From the NCBI GenBank assembly GCA_900549295.1, contig URNG01000109.1:1-10547 (forward strand): 10,547 nt of DNA, written 5' to 3'. The notes below the pieces were generated by a model, which saw only the letters and a list, made by a program, of their open reading frames with translations, ran no database searches and was not told the origin of the DNA. The stretch is from an uncultured Rhodocyclaceae bacterium. GTDB taxonomy: Bacteria; Pseudomonadota; Gammaproteobacteria; Burkholderiales; Rhodocyclaceae. Each line of letters starts with the position of its first letter. Positions within the stretch are counted from its first letter, which is position 1. The position numbers and the translations under genes were made by a program. Positions 6,929 to 10,547 of the stretch are shown in pieces.

Positions 6929-7798
6929 TCAGCGCGCTGCGAGTGCCGCGATGCGCGCTTCCAGCGGCGGATGGGTGGCGAACAGGCTGCCGATACCGCC
7001 GGCAATACCCGAAGCGGCCATGTTTTTCGGCAGCGGCTCGGTGTGCAGGCTGCCCAGGCGGCGCAGGGCGTTCTGCATCGGCACCGGCGAGCGCATCAGG
7101 CTGGCGGCTCCGGCGTCGGCGCGGAATTCACGCTGGCGCGAGAACCAGGCGACGATGATGCTGGCGAGGATGCCGAACACCACTTCGCAGATCAGGCTGG
7201 TCACCATGTAGCCGATGCCGGGGCCGCTGCTCTGACTGTCGTTGCGGCGCAGGAAGGAGTCGACCAGATAGCCGACGACGCGCGACACGAAGATGACGAA
7301 GGTGTTCACCACGCCCTGGATCAGGGTCAGCGTCACCATGTCGCCGTTGGCGATGTGCGCCACTTCGTGCGCCAGCACGGCTTCCGCCTCTTCGCGCGTC
7401 ATGCTTTGCAGGAGGCCGGTGGAGACGGCCACCAGCGAACTCTTCTTGCTCGCGCCGGTGGCGAAGGCATTCGGCTCGCCCTCGTAGATCGCCACTTCCG
7501 GCATCGGCAGGCCGGCGCGGTCGGCCAGTTTGGCCACGCTATCCACCAGCCAGACTTCGGTCGACGAGGAAGGCTGGGTAATCACCCGCGCCCCGGTGCT
7601 CCACTTCGCCATGGTTTTCGACATCAGCAGCGAAATGAAGGAGCCGCCGAAACCGATCACGGCGGCAAAGGCCAGCAGGGAGCCGAGATCGAGGCCATTG
7701 GCGGTGAGGAAGCGGTTGACGCCGAGCAGGCTGGTCACCACGCTGAGCACGAGCATGACCGCCAGGTTGGTCATCAAGAAAAGCACGACGCGTTTCAT
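6929..7798 (-). CDS. htpX: Membrane-bound zinc metalloprotease HtpX
   Basis: Inner-membrane M48-family protease that degrades misfolded membrane proteins in envelope quality control, overlapping with FtsH. The 289-residue product is close to the E. coli length. Two N-terminal membrane segments (about 4-25 and 38-60) precede the cytosolic catalytic part. The zinc motif is HEVAH at 144-148, with E145 as catalytic residue and E224 in RQREFRAD as third ligand. Two more hydrophobic segments cover about 155-180 and 198-220. The C-terminus carries the family THPPLEARIAAL (275-286). Start ATG 7798 matches the conserved MKRVVLFLMTN N-terminus and has GGAG nine bases upstream; the frame is open further upstream, but that stretch has no family similarity. 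It is convergent with the Hpt-like gene and divergent from the NhaR-type regulator. No residue needed for activity is missing. Confidence 0.97.
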   Translation of the reverse strand: MKRVVLFLMTNLAVMLVLSVVTSLLGVNRFLTANGLDLGSLLAFAAVIGFGGSFISLLMSKTMAKWSTGARVITQPSSSTEVWLVDSVAKLADRAGLPMPEVAIYEGEPNAFATGASKKSSLVAVSTGLLQSMTREEAEAVLAHEVAHIANGDMVTLTLIQGVVNTFVIFVSRVVGYLVDSFLRRNDSQSSGPGIGYMVTSLICEVVFGILASIIVAWFSRQREFRADAGAASLMRSPVPMQNALRRLGSLHTEPLPKNMAASGIAGGIGSLFATHPPLEARIAALAAR

Positions 7799-7971
7799 TA
7801 TTGTGATCTCCGTTGGTGAAAAAACGCTGCGATGGTACAGCAATTGGATTCCAGAAAAAAACGGAGCAAAATGGAGAAAGTTTCCGGTTTTTCCGAAGCC
7901 ACCCGCTGACCAGTTGCTGACGGCGACTGACGGCAACCCGCCCGGTTTCCCGTAATCCAGGCCATCAATGT
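7799..7971. promoter_or_regulatory. Divergent htpX / nhaR-like promoter region
   Basis: This 173-base spacer is locally A/T-rich compared with the genes and must carry both divergent promoters. Visible elements are the htpX Shine-Dalgarno (minus-strand GGAG at 7808-7811) and short A- and T-runs. On the minus strand TCTGGAA (7849-7855) and TACCATC (7831-7837), 11 bases apart, loosely recall a heat-shock sigma-32 promoter. No clear sigma-70 promoter or LysR-box could be assigned with confidence. Confidence 0.4.
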
Positions 7972-8916
7972 GTGTCCAAAATGCTCAATTACAAGCACCT
8001 GCATTATTTCTGGGTGGTCGCCAAGGAAGGCAGCATCACCCGCGCGGCGGAACGCCTGGGCGTTGCCGTGCAGACCATCAGCGGCCAGTTGGGCCTGCTG
8101 GAACGGCAATTCGGCAAGACCCTGTTCACCACGCAGGGGCGGCGGCTGGCCCTGAGCGAGACCGGGCGCACGGTCTTGCGCTACGCCGACCAGATCTTTC
8201 AACTCGGCGAGCAACTGGAAGAAGCCATCGCTCAGGACGACAGCGGCCAGATTCTGCGCCTGCGCGTCGGCATCTCGGACAGCATCCCGAAACTGCTCGC
8301 CTACCGCCTGCTCAGTCAGGCTACCGCGCTGCCCGGCGATCTGCGCCTGATCTGTCTGGAAGGCAGCTTCGACAACCTGCTCGCCGACCTCGCCCTGCAC
8401 CGGCTCGACCTCGTACTGACCGACCGCGCCGCGCCGGCCACCGGCAATCTCAAGGTATTCAGCACGCACCTGGGCGAATTCCCGACCGGGCTGTTCGCCC
8501 CACCCAGGTTCCGCGCCGTCCAGGCGGATTTCCCGGCCAGCCTGAACGGCGCGCCGCTCCTGCTGCCGACCCGCCACAACGCCCTGCGCGTGCGGATCGA
8601 CCGCTGGCTGGACGAACACGGCCTGACGCCGCGCATCGTCGGCGAATTCCAGGACAGCGCGCTGCTCACCACCTTCGGCCGCGGCGGCCTGGGCATTTTC
8701 CCGGCGCCGCTGGTGCTGCGCGAGCAACTGGCCAATGAGTACGACGCGCACGCCCTGGGCGACATGAGCGGCGTGGCGGAGCAGATTCACGCCATCTCGA
8801 CCGAGCGCAAGATCCGCCACCCGGCCATCGAGGCGCTCTGCCAGAGCACGACGCAAAACACGGCGGCAGCCGCTACGCCAGACGTATCACCAACCGTTAC
8901 CCAGCCAGCCGGTTGA
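7972..8916 (+). CDS. nhaR: NhaR-type LysR-family transcriptional regulator
   Basis: DNA-binding regulator of the LysR family. In E. coli, NhaR responds to sodium and activates nhaA and also pgaABCD and osmC. This 314-residue protein aligns by eye with E. coli NhaR over most of its length. The winged helix-turn-helix spans about residues 5-65 (NYKHLHYFWVVAKEGSI, then QTISGQLGLLE). The effector domain covers about 92-285 and includes VGISDSIPKLL, RLDLVLTD, GEFQDSALL and a near-C-terminal ERKIRHPAIEALC. After about residue 290 a Thr/Ala/Pro-rich tail of some 24 residues extends past the E. coli end. The start may be GTG 7972 (AGG at 7959-7961) or ATG 7981; both keep the conserved N-terminus. No nhaA is in view. 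It is transcribed divergently from htpX, the usual geometry for a LysR regulator and a target, though regulation of htpX is only inferred. Confidence 0.88.
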   Translation: MSKMLNYKHLHYFWVVAKEGSITRAAERLGVAVQTISGQLGLLERQFGKTLFTTQGRRLALSETGRTVLRYADQIFQLGEQLEEAIAQDDSGQILRLRVGISDSIPKLLAYRLLSQATALPGDLRLICLEGSFDNLLADLALHRLDLVLTDRAAPATGNLKVFSTHLGEFPTGLFAPPRFRAVQADFPASLNGAPLLLPTRHNALRVRIDRWLDEHGLTPRIVGEFQDSALLTTFGRGGLGIFPAPLVLREQLANEYDAHALGDMSGVAEQIHAISTERKIRHPAIEALCQSTTQNTAAAATPDVSPTVTQPAG

Positions 8917-8923
8917 GCGGCGC

Positions 8924-8929
8924 TATAAT
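8924..8929 (+). promoter_or_regulatory. Consensus -10 box upstream of the carboxypeptidase gene
   Basis: A perfect TATAAT lies seven bases after the nhaR stop codon and 32 bases before ATG 8962, giving a predicted short leader of about 25 bases. No good -35 hexamer is found at 16-18 bases upstream, and there is no TGn extension, so the promoter may depend on an activator. It implies that the dac-ybeD-lipB cluster is transcribed separately from nhaR. Confidence 0.6.
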
Positions 8930-8961
8930 CTGCCGCTTTCCCGCCTCCGCATCGCTCCACA

Positions 8962-10101
8962 ATGTCATTACGAAAAATTCTCGCCCTGGCGCTCTGCCTC
9001 GCCCTGCCCGCCTTCGCCAATGCCAACGGCGCCATGCCCGTGCCGCCCTCCCTGGCCGCGAATTCCTGGCTGCTGATCGAAGTTTCCTCCGGGCAGACGC
9101 TGGCCGCGGAAAAGGCCGAGCAAAAACTCGAACCCGCCTCCCTCACCAAGCTGATGACGGCCTACCTGAGCTTCGCCGCGCTGCGCGACAAAAAACTCGC
9201 ACTGACGCAGGCCCTGCCCGTTTCCGAAAAGGCGTGGCGCACCGGCGGCTCCAAGATGTTCGTCAAGGTGGATACGCAAGTCGCCGTGGACGATCTGCTC
9301 AAGGGCATGATCGTGCAGTCCGGCAACGACGCCTGCGTGGTGCTGGCCGAGGCCATCGCCGGCAGCGAGGAAAACTTCGCGCAGTTGATGAACCGCGAGG
9401 CCAAGCGCCTGGGCATGCAGAACACCCAGTTCCGCAACTCGACCGGCCTGCCCGACCCGCAGCACTACACCACCGCCCGCGACCTCGCCCGGCTCGCCAC
9501 GGCGCTGATCCGCGATTTTCCCGAGGAATACCGCCGCTATTACTCGCTCAAGGAATTCCGCTACGCCAACATCACGCAGCCCAACCGCAACCGCCTGCTG
9601 TGGACCGACCCCACGGTCGATGGCGTCAAGACCGGCCACACCGACGCCGCCGGCTACTGCCTGATTTCTTCCGCCCTGCGCGACCGCCGCCGCCTGCTTT
9701 CGGTCGTACTCGGCGCGGCTTCCGACAAGGCACGGGCAGCGGAATCGGCTAAACTGCTCAATTGGGGCTACGTCGCCTACGACGCCGTGCATCTCTACCC
9801 GAACGGCCAGGCCGTCGCCACGCCGCGCCTGTGGAAAGGCGCGAAGAATCAGGTCGCCGTGGGCTTCGATCAGGAATTCACGGTGGCCGTGCCCAAGGGC
9901 ATGAGCGACCAGCTCAAGGCCGAATACCTCGCCCCCGCCCGCCTGATGGCTCCCGTCAAAAAGGGACAGATCGTCGGCAGCGTCAAGCTGACGCTGGCCG
10001 GCCAGCCTTACGGCGAATTCCCGGTCGCCGCGCAAGCCGACGTGCCGCTGGCCGGCAGCTTCGGGCGCGCGGTGGATACCGTCAAACTCTGGTTCCAGTG
10101 A
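8962..10101 (+). CDS. dacC: D-alanyl-D-alanine carboxypeptidase (PBP5/6 type)
   Basis: Periplasmic low-molecular-weight penicillin-binding protein that removes the terminal D-Ala from peptidoglycan pentapeptides, limiting cross-linking and helping cell shape. The 379-residue protein starts with a signal peptide (1-22, likely cleavage after ANA). The S11 active site is complete: SLTK at 60-63 (nucleophile S60, K63), SGN at 120-122 and KTG at 223-225. The PBP5 C-terminal beta-domain spans about 280-362. The last residues (GRAVDTVKLWFQ) resemble the amphipathic helix that anchors PBP5/6 to the inner membrane. Start ATG 8962 gives the intact signal peptide, although its Shine-Dalgarno is weak. 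The gene follows a TATAAT element and precedes the YbeD gene by five bases, so they are co-transcribed. The symbol could equally be dacA; paralogues cannot be distinguished by eye. Confidence 0.95.
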   Translation: MSLRKILALALCLALPAFANANGAMPVPPSLAANSWLLIEVSSGQTLAAEKAEQKLEPASLTKLMTAYLSFAALRDKKLALTQALPVSEKAWRTGGSKMFVKVDTQVAVDDLLKGMIVQSGNDACVVLAEAIAGSEENFAQLMNREAKRLGMQNTQFRNSTGLPDPQHYTTARDLARLATALIRDFPEEYRRYYSLKEFRYANITQPNRNRLLWTDPTVDGVKTGHTDAAGYCLISSALRDRRRLLSVVLGAASDKARAAESAKLLNWGYVAYDAVHLYPNGQAVATPRLWKGAKNQVAVGFDQEFTVAVPKGMSDQLKAEYLAPARLMAPVKKGQIVGSVKLTLAGQPYGEFPVAAQADVPLAGSFGRAVDTVKLWFQ

Positions 10102-10106
10102 TTGCG

Positions 10107-10388
10107 ATGTCTGAAACTTCCTGCGCTTCCGGCGACACCCTGCTCGAATTCCCCTGCGATTTTCCACTCAAGATCATGGGCCGCGCCGTCGATGAATTGG
10201 CACAGACCGTGCTCACCATCGTCTGCCGGCACGCACCGGATTTTGACGGTGCCAGCATGGAAATGCGCAGCAGCAGCGGCGGCAACTACCTCAGCCTGAC
10301 CTGCACCGTACGCGCCACCTCCAAGCCGCAACTGGATGCGCTATATACCGAACTGACCAGCCATCCGCTCATCAAGGTAGTGCTCTGA
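10107..10388 (+). CDS. ybeD: YbeD family protein (DUF493 / UPF0250)
   Basis: Small cytosolic protein of 93 residues with a ferredoxin-like (ACT-related) alpha/beta fold and no established biochemical function; the family is conserved beside lipB. It matches E. coli YbeD by eye in LLEFPCDFPLKIMG (12-25), RHAPDF (41-46), SSSGGNYLSL (55-64) and the C-terminal LIKVVL. It starts five bases after the carboxypeptidase stop, with no clear Shine-Dalgarno, which suggests translational coupling. The lipB frame follows immediately. The order dac-ybeD-lipB is the one known from E. coli. Confidence 0.93.
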   Translation: MSETSCASGDTLLEFPCDFPLKIMGRAVDELAQTVLTIVCRHAPDFDGASMEMRSSSGGNYLSLTCTVRATSKPQLDALYTELTSHPLIKVVL

Positions 10389-10389
10389 G

Positions 10390-10547
10390 GTGGTGCCGTC
10401 CGCCGCCCGTCCCGCCGACCCGCAAGGCATCCCGCCGGTGCGGATCAAACGGCTCGGGCGCGTCGAATACGCCCCCACCTTCGCCGCCATGCAGGCCTTC
10501 ACCGCCGGGCGCGAGGCGAGCAGCGCCGACGAGCTGTGGCTCGTCGA
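10390..10547 (+). CDS. lipB: Octanoyltransferase LipB, 5' fragment
   Basis: Start of the enzyme that moves octanoyl from acyl carrier protein onto lipoyl domains of 2-oxoacid dehydrogenases and GcvH, the first step of lipoate synthesis before LipA. Only the N-terminal 52 codons are present and the gene runs off the right edge. The segment VRIKRLGRVEYAPTFAAMQA, followed by FTAGREASSADELWLVE, fits the LipB N-terminus, in which the WL(L/V)E strand leads to the HPP-V-TQG region just outside the window. Candidate starts are GTG 10390 or 10393, and GTG 10438 with AAGG at 10424-10427. The last starts directly at VRIKRLG and is plausible too. Position after ybeD supports the call. The catalytic Cys and Lys are not in view. 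Confidence 0.85.
   Translation, partial: MVPSAARPADPQGIPPVRIKRLGRVEYAPTFAAMQAFTAGREASSADELWLV

Noticed and set aside
7798..8856. A long minus-strand frame opposite the NhaR-type gene
   Set aside because: The plus-strand product aligns with NhaR throughout; the antisense product shows no domain and is an artefact of GC-rich codons.
8968..10167. A 399-codon minus-strand frame opposite the carboxypeptidase gene
   Set aside because: Shadow of dacC, which has all three active-site motifs in order on the plus strand.

Overview
The window is high-GC, compact bacterial DNA whose genes point to a betaproteobacterium, perhaps Rhodocyclales-like. That placement is an inference from protein flavour and gene order; no marker gene is present to settle it. 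No tRNA, rRNA, CRISPR array, insertion sequence or phage gene was seen.

Layout. (1) Positions 1-5242, minus strand: a two-partner secretion (type Vb) locus. A FhaC/ShlB-type outer-membrane transporter (tpsB, 3416-5242) is followed 43 bases later by the 5' part of a very large FhaB/CdiA-like exoprotein (tpsA), which runs off the left edge after 1124 codons. Any C-terminal toxin or immunity gene would lie outside the window. A run of ten G (coding strand) sits inside tpsA about 30 bases from the edge. (2) 5243-5541: a 299-base divergent intergenic region holding a 16-bp palindrome. (3) 5542-6860, plus strand: a VOC/glyoxalase-fold protein and an uncharacterised helical protein with a degenerate Hpt-like C-terminus, closed by a strong palindromic terminator that probably also ends htpX. 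(4) 6929-7798, minus strand: the membrane zinc protease HtpX. (5) 7972-8916, plus strand: a NhaR-type LysR regulator divergent from htpX. (6) 8962 to the right edge, plus strand: a cell-wall/lipoate cluster with a PBP5/6-type D,D-carboxypeptidase, a YbeD (DUF493) protein and the start of lipB. The order matches dacA-ybeD-lipB of enterobacteria.

How they work together: TpsB should export TpsA across the outer membrane. HtpX and the carboxypeptidase are envelope housekeeping functions, and YbeD/LipB start the lipoylation segment. The NhaR-type regulator is positioned to act on itself, on htpX, or on targets elsewhere. The right two-thirds looks like ordinary core genome; the accessory element is the secretion locus on the left. 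I found no clearly undescribed system. The main loose ends are the homopolymer and missing 3' half of tpsA, the Cys/His cluster in its putative receptor-binding segment, and the Hpt-like orphan protein.
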